From Amycolatopsis rifamycinica (lineage in GTDB: Bacteria; Actinomycetota; Actinomycetes; Mycobacteriales; Pseudonocardiaceae), in the NCBI RefSeq assembly GCF_000695625.1, contig NZ_JMQI01000079.1, positions 248,001 through 312,000 of the forward strand: 64,000 nucleotides of DNA, in the 5' to 3' direction. Below, piece by piece: positions 56,301 through 64,000 of the stretch. A program made the position numbers and the translations under genes. The notes under the pieces were generated by a model, which worked only from the letters and a program-made list of their open reading frames with translations, did no database searches and was not told the origin of the DNA. Numbering within the stretch: position 1 is the stretch's first letter; each line of letters opens with the position of its first letter.

Positions 56301-58654
56301 CCGCCCGCGCCACGATGTGGACCCCGCTGCCGCCCCGGACCAGCGGGATCGCCGACTACAGCTACCACCTCACCGAGGCCCTGTCCGAGCTGCTCGACGT
56401 CGCCGCGATGGCCGACGCGCCGGGCGCCCGGGTGCCCGCCCGGGTCCGGCTGCTCGGCCCGGACGAGCCGAGCGAAGGCGTGCCGGTCTACCACGTCGGC
56501 AACCACGCCGGTGTCCACGGCGAGATCTACCGCCGGGCGATCGAGGCGCCGGGGGTCGTGGTGCTGCACGACCCGTCCCTGCTCGACTTCCACGCCGGGA
56601 TCCTGGGCAGCGTGGCGTCCGAGGCGTTCCGCGAAGAGGTGCGGTACGCGCACGGGCCGATCTGGGGCCACCAGCACGACCCGGCGCTGCTGCACGGCCT
56701 GCCGGCCATCGAGGTCGACGGGGTCAAGACCCTCGACCACGCGACGCTGACCCTGGAACGCCGGCTCGTCACGACCAGCCGCGGGGTCGTCGTGCACGAC
56801 CCGCACACCGCGGAGTTCCTGCGGGCGCGGTACCCCGGGATCCCGGTGCACGCCGTGCCGCACGGCGCCCTGCTGCCCGACCCCGCACGCCGCGAACCGG
56901 TGCGGGCCGGGCTGGGCTGGACCGACGACCAGGTCGTCTTCGGCGTCTTCGGCAGCCTGGCCGGGCACCGGCGGGTGACGGCCGCCGTGCTGGCCTTCGC
57001 CGAACTGCGCCGCCGCTGGCCGAACGCGCGGCTGCTGATCGCCGGCCACGCCGGCGACCCGGTGCTGCTCGGCCAGGTGCGCCAGGTCGTCGCGGCCAGC
57101 GGGTTCCCCGAGTCCGTCCACTTCGAACTGTCGCCGGCGGAGGACCGCCTCGACGACCTGATCCTGGCCGCGGACGCCGTGATCAGCCTGCGCTGGCCCA
57201 CCGCGGGCGAGACCAGCGGCACGATGCTGCGGGCGTTCGGCGCCGGGCGCGTGGTGATCACCAGCGACCTGCCGCAGCACCGGCACTACGACCCGGCGTT
57301 CTGCTGGACCGTGCCGACGTCGCCGTCGGGCGAGGCGGCCGAGCTGTACCGGCTGCTGGAACACGCGATGTGCTGGCCGGAGGAGCTGCGCGCGGCCGGC
57401 GAGCTCGCGCGGAAGTGGACCGGGGAGAACGCCACCTGGCCGATCGCGGCCCAGGGCTACGCCGAGGCGATCGCGGCGGCGGAGAACTTCGTCGTGCCAC
57501 CGGAAACGCCGCGGCACGGGGTGAACGTCTTCGCCGACGTCCGCGCGACCACCGGGCTGTCCGAGTCCGCTCGCCGGTACGTGCAGGCCATGGCCGCGAG
57601 CGGCACCGCGATGACGTTCACGGAGTTCAACAGCCAGGCGCCGTTCCGCACGATCGAGGTGCCGCCGGAGATCACCGCCCTGCGCCGGGGCAAGGAGTTC
57701 GACGTCGACCTGTGGATCGTCAACGTCAACGAGTGGCAGCTGATCCCGGAGCACGCGCTCGACCGCTACACGATCGCCGTGTGGGCGTGGGAGCTGCCGG
57801 AACCGCCGGTGCACGCGCTGCCGCACCTGCCGGGCATCGACGAGCTCTGGCTGATCTCCCAGTTCGTTTCGGACTCCTTCCGCACGGTGACCGACATCCC
57901 GATCACCGTGGTGCCCAACGTCGTGCCCCAGGCGCCGAACGTCACGGGTGACCGCGCGAAGTTCGGCCTGCCCGAGGACGGCCTGATCGTGCTGTTCACG
58001 TTCAGCGCCTCGTCGAGCGACGCCCGCAAGAACCCGTGGGCGGTGATCGAGGCGTTCCGCCGGGCGTTCCCGCCGGAGGAGCGCGGCACGAAGGCGCACC
58101 TGGTGCTCAAGGCCAACGACCTCCAGCGCTTCCCGGACCTGGACGCCACGCTGAGCGCGGCGGTCGCCTCGGTGGGCGGAACGCTGCTGCGGCGCGAGAT
58201 GTCCCGCGCGGACATGGACACGCTGCTGGCCACCTGCGACGTCTACACGTCGCTGCACCGCTCGGAGGGTTTCGGGCTCGGCATGGCCGAAGCGATGGCG
58301 ATGGGCAAGCCGGTGGTGGCGACCGGGTTCGGCGGCAACATCGACTTCATGCCCCCGGGCGCGGCGGCGGTCGTCGGCTACCACGCCCGGCCGATCACCC
58401 CGCACGACCACAAGTTCGGCGCCGAGTTCGGCGACTGGTACACGACCGGCCAGCTGTGGGCGGACGCGGACGTCGAGCAGGCCGCCCGCTGGCTGCGCAA
58501 GCTCGCCGACAGCCCCCGGCTGCGCGCCGAAATGGGCGCGAAGGCGATCGAGGCGATCCGGGGCTTCTGCAGCCCCGCGGCGGTCGCGAAGGTGATCAAC
58601 CGGCGGCTCGCGGAGCTGGCCCGCGACGGCGCCCGCCCGCGCGTGCGCCGCTGA
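56297..58654 (+). CDS. Tandem GT4 glycosyltransferase
   Basis: A 785-residue enzyme made of two GT-B/GT4 units. The first (1-400) begins MWTPLPPRTSGIADYSYHLT and has VFGVFGSLAGHRRVTAAVLA and HFELSPAEDRLDDLIL. The second (410-785) shows GVNVFADVRATTGLSESARR, AVWAWELPEPPVHALP, RKNPWAVIEAFRRAFPPEER and LHRSEGFGLGMAEAMAMGKP (about 653). The second half resembles the C-terminal half of the first glycosyltransferase in this operon, pointing to a shared ancestor. It is the last gene of the operon. Confidence 0.88.
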   Translation: MTARATMWTPLPPRTSGIADYSYHLTEALSELLDVAAMADAPGARVPARVRLLGPDEPSEGVPVYHVGNHAGVHGEIYRRAIEAPGVVVLHDPSLLDFHAGILGSVASEAFREEVRYAHGPIWGHQHDPALLHGLPAIEVDGVKTLDHATLTLERRLVTTSRGVVVHDPHTAEFLRARYPGIPVHAVPHGALLPDPARREPVRAGLGWTDDQVVFGVFGSLAGHRRVTAAVLAFAELRRRWPNARLLIAGHAGDPVLLGQVRQVVAASGFPESVHFELSPAEDRLDDLILAADAVISLRWPTAGETSGTMLRAFGAGRVVITSDLPQHRHYDPAFCWTVPTSPSGEAAELYRLLEHAMCWPEELRAAGELARKWTGENATWPIAAQGYAEAIAAAENFVVPPETPRHGVNVFADVRATTGLSESARRYVQAMAASGTAMTFTEFNSQAPFRTIEVPPEITALRRGKEFDVDLWIVNVNEWQLIPEHALDRYTIAVWAWELPEPPVHALPHLPGIDELWLISQFVSDSFRTVTDIPITVVPNVVPQAPNVTGDRAKFGLPEDGLIVLFTFSASSSDARKNPWAVIEAFRRAFPPEERGTKAHLVLKANDLQRFPDLDATLSAAVASVGGTLLRREMSRADMDTLLATCDVYTSLHRSEGFGLGMAEAMAMGKPVVATGFGGNIDFMPPGAAAVVGYHARPITPHDHKFGAEFGDWYTTGQLWADADVEQAARWLRKLADSPRLRAEMGAKAIEAIRGFCSPAAVAKVINRRLAELARDGARPRVRR

Positions 58655-58718
58655 CCCCAGCTCCAAGCGCCCAGAGTGGGGTGGCACCTCGGGCGCGCCC
58701 CCCGCACTCGGGCGGCGG

Positions 58719-59648
58719 TCAGGGGAGGCGGAGGCCGAGCTGGGCTTCCAGCTCGGCCACGCGGTGTTCCAGGGCCGCGGCCCGGCGACGGCTCTCCTCG
58801 GCGGTGCGGCCCGCCTGCGCCAGCTCGCGCCGGGCCTCTTCCAGCTCGAGCCCGAGTTCGGTGCGGGCGCGCTGGGCCTCGGCCACGGTCTGCTCGAGCC
58901 GCCGGATGTACCCGACCTCGGCGGGACGGCTCGCCTGCGCCGCGGCGAACTCTTCGCGCAACCGGGCGTGCTCGTACGGCACGTACTCGTCGAACACGTT
59001 GGCCGGCGCCGACAGTGCCGCCAGGACGTCGGCGTCGCCGGCCTGGCCGTAGAAGCGGTTGAGGCCGTCGAACAGCGCGCACCGGTAACCCGCGTCGAGG
59101 AGCATCGGCTCCCACTGCTCGTGGGTCGGCTTCGGGGAGCCGGGTTCCGTCGCCTCGACGACGAGCACCCGCGGCCGGTGGCGGGTCCAGTCCGCGCCCT
59201 CGATCACCGCGCGCTCGGCGCCTTCGACGTCGATCTTCAGGAAGTCGACCTGGCCCGGGTGGGCGTCGAGGAGAGCGGCGAGCGTGGTCAGCTCCACCTC
59301 GACCGCGCCCACCTGCCAGCGGCGGTCGTCGCGGTAGCGGACGGCGAGGTCGTCGTCGAGGGTCGACCAGCCCCACTCGTCCTCGACGACGTGCAGTTTC
59401 GCGGTTCCGGGGGCCGCGCCGACCGCGACCTGGAGCGTGAGGTCGTCCGGGCGGGCATTGCGCAGTTCGCGGGCCTTGGCCGGGATCGGCTCGACATTGA
59501 TGCCCCGCCAGCCGAGGTCGTAGAAGTGCTTGGTGACCGACGCGACCACGGGATCGCCGGCGCCGAGGTCGACGTAGCGCCCCGAGACCTGTCCCGCGAA
59601 GACGCGGGCGAGGACGACGTCTTCCGCGTTCTGCGCGTACGAAATCAC
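58719..59648 (-). CDS. FkbM-family methyltransferase with C-terminal coiled coil
   Basis: A 309-residue SAM-dependent O-methyltransferase. It starts ISYAQNAEDVVLARVF, the family N-terminus, then YVDLGAGDPVVASVTKHFYD, WRGINVEPIPAKAREL and FLKIDVEGAERAVIEGA. A helical tail (about 220-309, REEFAAAQASRPAEVGYIRR, ARTELGLELEEARRELAQA) is a coiled coil that could tether it to the coiled-coil protein of the facing operon. A GTG at 59648 is preferred, since family members start at this segment. It is convergent to the glycan operon and probably methylates its product. Confidence 0.85.
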   Translation of the reverse strand: MISYAQNAEDVVLARVFAGQVSGRYVDLGAGDPVVASVTKHFYDLGWRGINVEPIPAKARELRNARPDDLTLQVAVGAAPGTAKLHVVEDEWGWSTLDDDLAVRYRDDRRWQVGAVEVELTTLAALLDAHPGQVDFLKIDVEGAERAVIEGADWTRHRPRVLVVEATEPGSPKPTHEQWEPMLLDAGYRCALFDGLNRFYGQAGDADVLAALSAPANVFDEYVPYEHARLREEFAAAQASRPAEVGYIRRLEQTVAEAQRARTELGLELEEARRELAQAGRTAEESRRRAAALEHRVAELEAQLGLRLP

Positions 59649-59773
59649 CCGCCGAGGATAGCCGGGGAGCCCACCGCGCTTAGCCCGAAGGTGTGACTTC
59701 CGCCGTGTCGGTGAACGCTTTCCCCCTCTCGGACGCCCTAGTGAGCAGAGCATCGGCCGGGAGAGGAGGCGCC

Positions 59774-59869
59774 GTGATCTGGATCTGCCTGGTCGGCGTC
59801 CTCGCCGTGGTGTTCCTGGTGCGGGCGGTCCGTGTGGTGCGCCGGGTCAGGCGGGGCGACGCGGTGTGA
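59774..59869 (+). CDS. 31-residue single-helix membrane micro-protein
   Basis: The frame reads VIWICLVGVLAVVFLVRAVR followed by VVRRVRRGDAV. It starts with GTG five bases after a perfect AGGAGG. One membrane helix (1-17) and a strongly basic tail give a plausible small membrane regulator. The last 23 bases overlap the end of the convergent response-regulator gene. It is too short for ordinary gene finders. No family is known to me. Confidence 0.6.
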   Translation: MIWICLVGVLAVVFLVRAVRVVRRVRRGDAV

Positions 59870-60515
59870 CGAGCCCCGACTCGTAGGCCAGCACCACCAG
59901 CTGGGCGCGGTCCCGCGCGCCGATCTTCGTCATGATGCGGCTGACGTGGGTGCGCGCCGTCGCCGTCGAAATCACCAGGTGGGCGGCGATTTCGTCGTTC
60001 GACATCCCGCCCGCGACCAGGCCGAGCACTTCGCGCTCGCGATCGGTGATCTCGCGGACGGCGCTGGTGTCGATGCGCCGGTTCTCCGGGCGCCCGACGA
60101 ACTCCTGGATCAGCCGGCGGGTGACCGTCGGCGCCAGCAGCGCCTCCCCGCTCGCGACGACCCGCAGCGCGCGCAGCAGTTCCACCGGCTCGGTGTCCTT
60201 CAGCAGGAACCCGCTGGCGCCCGCGCGCAAGGCTTCGTAGACGTACTCGTCGACGTCGAAGGTGGTCAGGACCAGCACCTTCGTCCCGGCGAGATCCGGG
60301 TGGGCGGTGATCCGCCGGGTCGCTTCGAGGCCGTCGACACCGGGCATCCGGACGTCCATCACGACGATGTCGGGGCGGTGCTCGATCGCGCCGGCGACCG
60401 CCTGCTCGCCGTCCCCGGCCTCGCCGACGACCTCGAAGCCGTCTTCGGTCTCCAGCAGCACGCGGAACCCGGCGCGGACCAGGACCTGGTCGTCGGCCAG
60501 CAGGACGCGGATCAT
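59847..60515 (-). CDS. NarL/LuxR-type response regulator
   Basis: A 222-residue regulator. The receiver shows MIRVLLADDQVLVRAGFRVL, phospho-acceptor Asp54 in VVMDVRMPG, and LLKDTEP with the conserved Lys. The LuxR HTH is ITDREREVLGLVAGGMSNDE, then IAAHLVISTATARTHVSRIM. The ATG at 60515 overlaps the kinase stop (ATGA), so kinase and regulator are made together. It belongs to the DesR/LiaR-like group, which often answers membrane or antibiotic stress. Targets are not visible. Confidence 0.92.
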   Translation of the reverse strand: MIRVLLADDQVLVRAGFRVLLETEDGFEVVGEAGDGEQAVAGAIEHRPDIVVMDVRMPGVDGLEATRRITAHPDLAGTKVLVLTTFDVDEYVYEALRAGASGFLLKDTEPVELLRALRVVASGEALLAPTVTRRLIQEFVGRPENRRIDTSAVREITDREREVLGLVAGGMSNDEIAAHLVISTATARTHVSRIMTKIGARDRAQLVVLAYESGLVTPRRPA

Positions 60516-61618
60516 GCTTCCCCCTCGATCGGTAGCTCGACGCACACTTCGAACCCGCCGCCGACCGGGCCGGCGGTGCACCGCCCGCCGAGCGCCGCGG
60601 CGCGTTCGCCCATCCCCCGCAGGCCGTGGCCCGGGGCCGGCTGCGCGGTGCCGCGGCCGTCGTCACGCACTCTCATCGTGAACGCGCCGGGACGGCGTTC
60701 GAACCGGACGTCGACGTGTTCCGGCCGGTCGGCGTGCCGGACGACGTTGGTCAGCGACTCCTGCAGGATCCGGTAGGCGGCGGCGTCGACCGGGGCCGGG
60801 AGGTCGCCGGGTGTGCCGTGGACGTCGACCGTGAGCCCGGCGTCGCGGGCGTGGTCCAGCAGCTCGCCCGCCTGGGCGAGGCTGGGCGCGGGCGCCTTGT
60901 CCTCCCCGGACCGCAGCACGGCCAGGGTCGCGCGCAGGTCCTTGAGCGCGGACGCGCTGGCCGCCTTGATGTTGAGCAGCGCTTCCTTCGCCTGTTCCGG
61001 GCGCCGGTCGGCGACGTGCGCGGTGACGCCCGCCTGGACGTTGATCATCGCGAGGCTGTGCGCGACGACGTCGTGGACTTCGCGGGCGATGCGCAGCCGC
61101 TCCTGCTCCGCGAGCCGGTGGCGGTGCTCGTCGGCCTGCTCGCGGCGGGCGGCGAGGGCGTCGAGCTGGTACCGGACGGCGGTCCCGACCCCGATGACGG
61201 CGGTCAGCCAGACGACGAGGAACGCGGCCCCGGTTTCCAGGGCGAACGACCTGGTCAGGACGACGTGCACGACGTAGGCGGCGGCGAGCGCGGCCACGCC
61301 GGTGCTGCCCGCGACGAGCGGCCCGCGCTGCCGGGTCAGCACGAACAAGGCGATGGTCGGCACCAGGATGACCGGCCCGCCGGGCAGGCCGGAGGTGTAG
61401 TACCCGAACGCGGAAGCCGAGGTCAGCAGGAAGAGCGTCAGCGGGAAGCGGTGAACGACCAGCAGGACCAGCCCGGTGGCGGCGAGCCACGCGGCCGAGA
61501 GCGGGGTCATCGGCGCGGCGCCGGACTGCCAGCGCGACGCACCGCTGGTCGCCCCGAGCACGAAGGCGGTGACGACGACGGTGCGCACCACACGCCACAC
61601 CCACGGCGGCCATCTCAT
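60512..61618 (-). CDS. NarL-type sensor histidine kinase
   Basis: A 368-residue membrane kinase with five to six helices in the first 145 residues (WLAATGLVLLVVHRFPLTLF, GGPVILVPTIALFVLTRQRG) and no large sensor domain. The HisKA_3 helix has His182 in RIAREVHDVVAHSLAMINVQ. The ATPase part has ESLTNVVRHADRPEH, RDDGRG and GHGLRGMGERAAALGG. Intramembrane-sensing kinases of this type detect envelope disturbance. It is coupled to its response regulator by ATGA. Confidence 0.9.
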   Translation of the reverse strand: MRWPPWVWRVVRTVVVTAFVLGATSGASRWQSGAAPMTPLSAAWLAATGLVLLVVHRFPLTLFLLTSASAFGYYTSGLPGGPVILVPTIALFVLTRQRGPLVAGSTGVAALAAAYVVHVVLTRSFALETGAAFLVVWLTAVIGVGTAVRYQLDALAARREQADEHRHRLAEQERLRIAREVHDVVAHSLAMINVQAGVTAHVADRRPEQAKEALLNIKAASASALKDLRATLAVLRSGEDKAPAPSLAQAGELLDHARDAGLTVDVHGTPGDLPAPVDAAAYRILQESLTNVVRHADRPEHVDVRFERRPGAFTMRVRDDGRGTAQPAPGHGLRGMGERAAALGGRCTAGPVGGGFEVCVELPIEGEA

Positions 61619-61684
61619 GCCGCGAAGCTACCGGTCGCGGCCGGGCCGCGCGTCCGTCTCGGAGCGCATGGCCGGCGTACGTCG

Positions 61685-62518
61685 TCAGTCGAAGACGAGC
61701 GGCAGCTTCGCCGCCGTTTCCTCGTCGGCCGGGGTGTAGGTCGACATGGTGATCTCGGAGCGGCGGCCGTAGTAGAGGTAGGTGAAGTTGAACTGCAGCA
61801 GCCCGACGTCCGGGTGCAGGTACCGCTTGGTGCGGATCGGCTCGGAGTTGACGTCGTGGTGCGGCCACAGCTCGGCGAACAGCGGCGACTCCGCTTTGAG
61901 GCGCTTCACCAGCTGCTTCCACGCTGGCTCGGCGACGTGGTCGGCCATCGCCGCGCGGAAGGAGGCGATCACGCGCGGGATGTTGGCGTCCCAGTCGAGC
62001 ATGCGTTTGCGCCACTCGGGGTTGAGCAGGCACTGGACCAGGGTGTTGCGGTCGCCGAACGGGATGGCGTCGACGTCGCCCATCAGCCAGGTGTAGCCGC
62101 GGTTGTAGCCCAGCAGGTCGCAGCGGGCGTTGCGGATCGCGACCGGGTACGGCTCCAGCTTCTTGAGCATGAGCTCCATCGCCGGCGTGATGACCTGGCA
62201 GTCCTTCTCGCGCTCCGGCTCGGGCGCCCCGGCCAGGCGGAACAGGTGGACGTGCTCGTGCGGGTCGAGCCGCAGCGTGCGGGCGATCGCCTGGAGGACC
62301 TGCTCGGACGCGTTGATGTCCCGGCCCTGCTCGAGCCAGGTGTACCAGGTGACCCCGACGCCGGCGAGCTGCGCGACCTCTTCGCGGCGCAGCCCCGGCG
62401 TCCGGCGGCGGCCCACGATCGGCAGGCCGACCTGCTCGGGCGTGATCCGCTCGCGACGGCTGCGCAGGAACCTCGCCAGCTCCTGGCGGCGCAGGTCCGA
62501 TTCGACGGCGGTGGTCAT
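61685..62518 (-). CDS. HTH regulator with MmyB-like ligand domain
   Basis: A 277-residue regulator. An XRE-type HTH (about 10-80) reads RQELARFLRSRRERITPEQV, RTPGLRREEVAQLAGVGVTW and YTWLEQGRDINASEQVLQAI. The C-terminal domain (about 110-270) is MmyB-like, with LGYNRGYTWLMGD, FRAAMADHVAEPAWKQLVKR and FNFTYLYYGRRSEITM; in MmyB it binds a fatty acid-like ligand. The ATG at 62518 diverges from an MFS pump start by 102 bases, with three GGTACC sites between. It is likely the local repressor of that pump and of itself. Confidence 0.88.
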   Translation of the reverse strand: MTTAVESDLRRQELARFLRSRRERITPEQVGLPIVGRRRTPGLRREEVAQLAGVGVTWYTWLEQGRDINASEQVLQAIARTLRLDPHEHVHLFRLAGAPEPEREKDCQVITPAMELMLKKLEPYPVAIRNARCDLLGYNRGYTWLMGDVDAIPFGDRNTLVQCLLNPEWRKRMLDWDANIPRVIASFRAAMADHVAEPAWKQLVKRLKAESPLFAELWPHHDVNSEPIRTKRYLHPDVGLLQFNFTYLYYGRRSEITMSTYTPADEETAAKLPLVFD

Positions 62519-62544
62519 GGTGCCAGGATGACACGCTCCCGAAA

Positions 62545-62593
62545 CTGGTACCAGGTAGTGGCTGGTACCTGGATAAACAGCAACTGGTACCAG
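62545..62593. promoter_or_regulatory. Three GGTACC-centred operators between the MmyB-type regulator and MFS pump
   Basis: CTGGTACCAG is perfect at 62545-62554 and again at 62584-62593. CTGGTACCTG at 62562-62571 is a one-sided variant. Centres are 17 and 22 bp apart, and the flanks AA and GT(T) are shared. They fit cooperative binding by the divergently encoded HTH regulator. Confidence 0.8.
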
Positions 62594-62620
62594 GTTCCAA
62601 CGCGGTCGATCGTAGTACCC

Positions 62621-64000
62621 ATGACCACGACCGAACTCGCGCCGGAAACCACCGGCGCTCCCACCCGGCCGGGACTGACCCCCGCCGGCCTGGTCACGGT
62701 GCTGCTGGGGGCGGCACTGCCGATCATCGACTTCTTCATCGTCAACGTCGCCCTGCCGACGATCGACGCCGACCTGCACGCGTCCACCGCCACCCTGGAA
62801 CTGGTGGTCGCGGCCTACGGCATCGCGTACGCGGTGCTCCTGGTGGTCGGCGGGCGTCTCGGCGACTCGTTCGGCAGGCGGCGGCTGTTCGTCACCGGCC
62901 TCTGGCTGTTCACCCTGACGTCCCTGGCCTGCGGCATCGCCCCGACGGCCGGCACGCTGGTGGTGGCCCGCGCCGCGCAGGGGGCGGCGTCGGCCCTGCT
63001 GCTGCCGCAAGTGCTTTCGATCATCCAGGCGACGACTTCGGGCGAGAAGCGGTCACGCGCGCTGGGCCTCTTCGGCGCGACGGGCGGCATCTCGTCGGTG
63101 GTCGGTCAGCTGCTCGGCGGCGGGCTGGTGGCGGCCGACCTGTGGGGCACCGGCTGGCGGCCGATCTTCCTGGTGAACGTGCCGATCGGCTTGGTGGTGC
63201 TGGTCATGGCCCGCAAGCTGCCGGAGAGCCGCGCGCACAACCCGCTGGGCGTCGACCGGCTCGGTACCGCGCTGCTGGCCGTGACGCTGCTGTCGTTGCT
63301 GATCCCGCTGATGGAGGGCCGCGCGCTGGGCTGGCCGGTCTGGAGCATCGCGCTGCTGATCGTGTCGCCGGTGGCGGCGGTGGCCTTCGTGCACGTCGAA
63401 CGTCGGTTGGAGCGCAACGGCGGAACCCCGCTGCTGCCGCCGTCGGTGATGCGGCTGCCGAGCGTGCGGCGGGGTCTGATGGTGGCCGTGCCGTTCTTCG
63501 GCGCCTTCGGCTCGTTCATGTTCGTCTTCGCGATGACGCTGCAGGAGGGTCTGCACTTCGGCCCGCTGGGTGCGGGCGGCGCGCTGACCCCGCTGGCGGT
63601 CGCGTACTTCACGGTGTCGATGCTGAGCAGCCGGCTGGTGGCCCGCTACGGCCAGAAGGTCGTCCCGCTCGGCGGCGCGATCACGGCGACGGGCATGGTG
63701 GCGCTGCTCTGCACGACGCTGTCGGCCTGGCCGCACGTGACGATCCTCGAACTGGCCCCGTCGATGGTGGCGATCGGCGTGGGGAACGCCCTCGCGATGA
63801 CGACGCTGTTCCGGATCGTGCTGTCCCACGTGCCGACCGACCTGGCCGGCGTGGGGTCGGGCGTGATGACGACGAACCAGCAGACATCGCTGGCTCTGGG
63901 CGTGGCGACGCTGGGCAGCCTGTACGCGGCGCTTTCGGCCTCCCTGGGCAGCCGGGACGCGTTCGCGCTGGTCATCGGCGCGGTGGCGGTGCTGGCGGCG
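62621..64000 (+). CDS. DHA2-type MFS exporter, 3' end cut by window
   Basis: The visible 460 codons encode most of a 14-helix drug exporter. It starts MTTTELAPETTGAPTRPGLT; helix 1 holds LGAALPIIDFFIVNVALPTI, motif A is GGRLGDSFGRRRLFVTG, and GSVMTTNQQ-type residues appear as GSGVMTTNQQTSLALGVATL near the end. The frame is open to base 64000. It lies just downstream of the three GGTACC operators, so control by the MmyB-type regulator is likely. Substrate unknown; antibiotic or solvent export is the usual role. Confidence 0.9.
   Translation, partial: MTTTELAPETTGAPTRPGLTPAGLVTVLLGAALPIIDFFIVNVALPTIDADLHASTATLELVVAAYGIAYAVLLVVGGRLGDSFGRRRLFVTGLWLFTLTSLACGIAPTAGTLVVARAAQGAASALLLPQVLSIIQATTSGEKRSRALGLFGATGGISSVVGQLLGGGLVAADLWGTGWRPIFLVNVPIGLVVLVMARKLPESRAHNPLGVDRLGTALLAVTLLSLLIPLMEGRALGWPVWSIALLIVSPVAAVAFVHVERRLERNGGTPLLPPSVMRLPSVRRGLMVAVPFFGAFGSFMFVFAMTLQEGLHFGPLGAGGALTPLAVAYFTVSMLSSRLVARYGQKVVPLGGAITATGMVALLCTTLSAWPHVTILELAPSMVAIGVGNALAMTTLFRIVLSHVPTDLAGVGSGVMTTNQQTSLALGVATLGSLYAALSASLGSRDAFALVIGAVAVLAA

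Overview
The window is high-GC (about 70%) chromosomal DNA from an actinomycete, most likely of the Pseudonocardiaceae and Amycolatopsis-like. This rests on very GC-rich codon use, many GTG and TTG starts, a mycothiol S-conjugate amidase, an F420/PPOX-type oxidoreductase, a fused CydDC, DUF5926 and other actinobacterial families, and DtxR/IdeR-type iron boxes. The genus is an inference. I see no prophage, insertion sequence, CRISPR array or rRNA. One tRNA is present (Gly, GCC). Genes are densely packed: many neighbours share a 4-base stop/start overlap, and several convergent pairs overlap tail to tail.

Layout. 1-6.1 kb: end of a DUF3024 gene, a catalytically degraded exonuclease-BRCT membrane protein, a secreted nuclease-like protein with an excalibur domain, a helicase-C-like protein, and a class F sortase coupled to a cell-surface excalibur protein. 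6.3-14.8 kb: a DevR/DevS-like two-component pair next to the cytochrome bd genes (cydA, cydB, cydDC), with the kinase translationally coupled to cydDC. 14.8-22.5 kb: S41 peptidase, GDT1-type exporter, DUF998 protein, a homogentisate dioxygenase locus with its IclR regulator and an unknown partner, a gene remnant, and a LysR/MFS pair. 22.5-30.7 kb: a duplicated membrane protein, an iron-box-controlled HugZ-like protein, PPOX oxidoreductase, CPBP protease, arginine deiminase, ferritin with its own iron box, and an ECF sigma/membrane partner pair. 30.7-38.2 kb: P450, mycothiol amidase with a TetR-controlled efflux pump, rhodanese and a sodium/solute symporter, with two copies of a 21-bp tandem repeat family. 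38.2-46.6 kb: a LytS/LytTR pair separated by a GH16 glucanase and a signal-peptide-peptidase-like protein, a Nei/Fpg glycosylase, and a sigma factor fused to a zinc-finger anti-sigma and membrane domain. 46.7-48.9 kb: tRNA-Gly, an orphan Imm7 immunity protein, a DUF2716-like protein and an unknown gene with a LexA-like box. 49.1-59.6 kb: two paralogous SHOCT-like membrane proteins leading into a surface-glycan operon (two multi-domain glycosyltransferases, an AlgX/AlgJ-like O-acetyltransferase, a methyltransferase-like coiled-coil protein), faced by an FkbM methyltransferase. 59.7-64 kb: a 31-codon membrane micro-ORF, a NarL-type two-component system, and an HTH/MmyB regulator diverging from an MFS pump cut by the window edge.

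Connections. Iron homeostasis: haem-degradation candidate and ferritin, each with a DtxR-type box. Redox and thiol stress: cytochrome bd with its sensor; mycothiol detoxification joined to efflux. Cell surface: sortase and substrate, glucanase, glycan operon. Several local regulators sit beside clear palindromic operators (21.2, 34.2 and 62.55 kb), which makes their targets readable from sequence alone.
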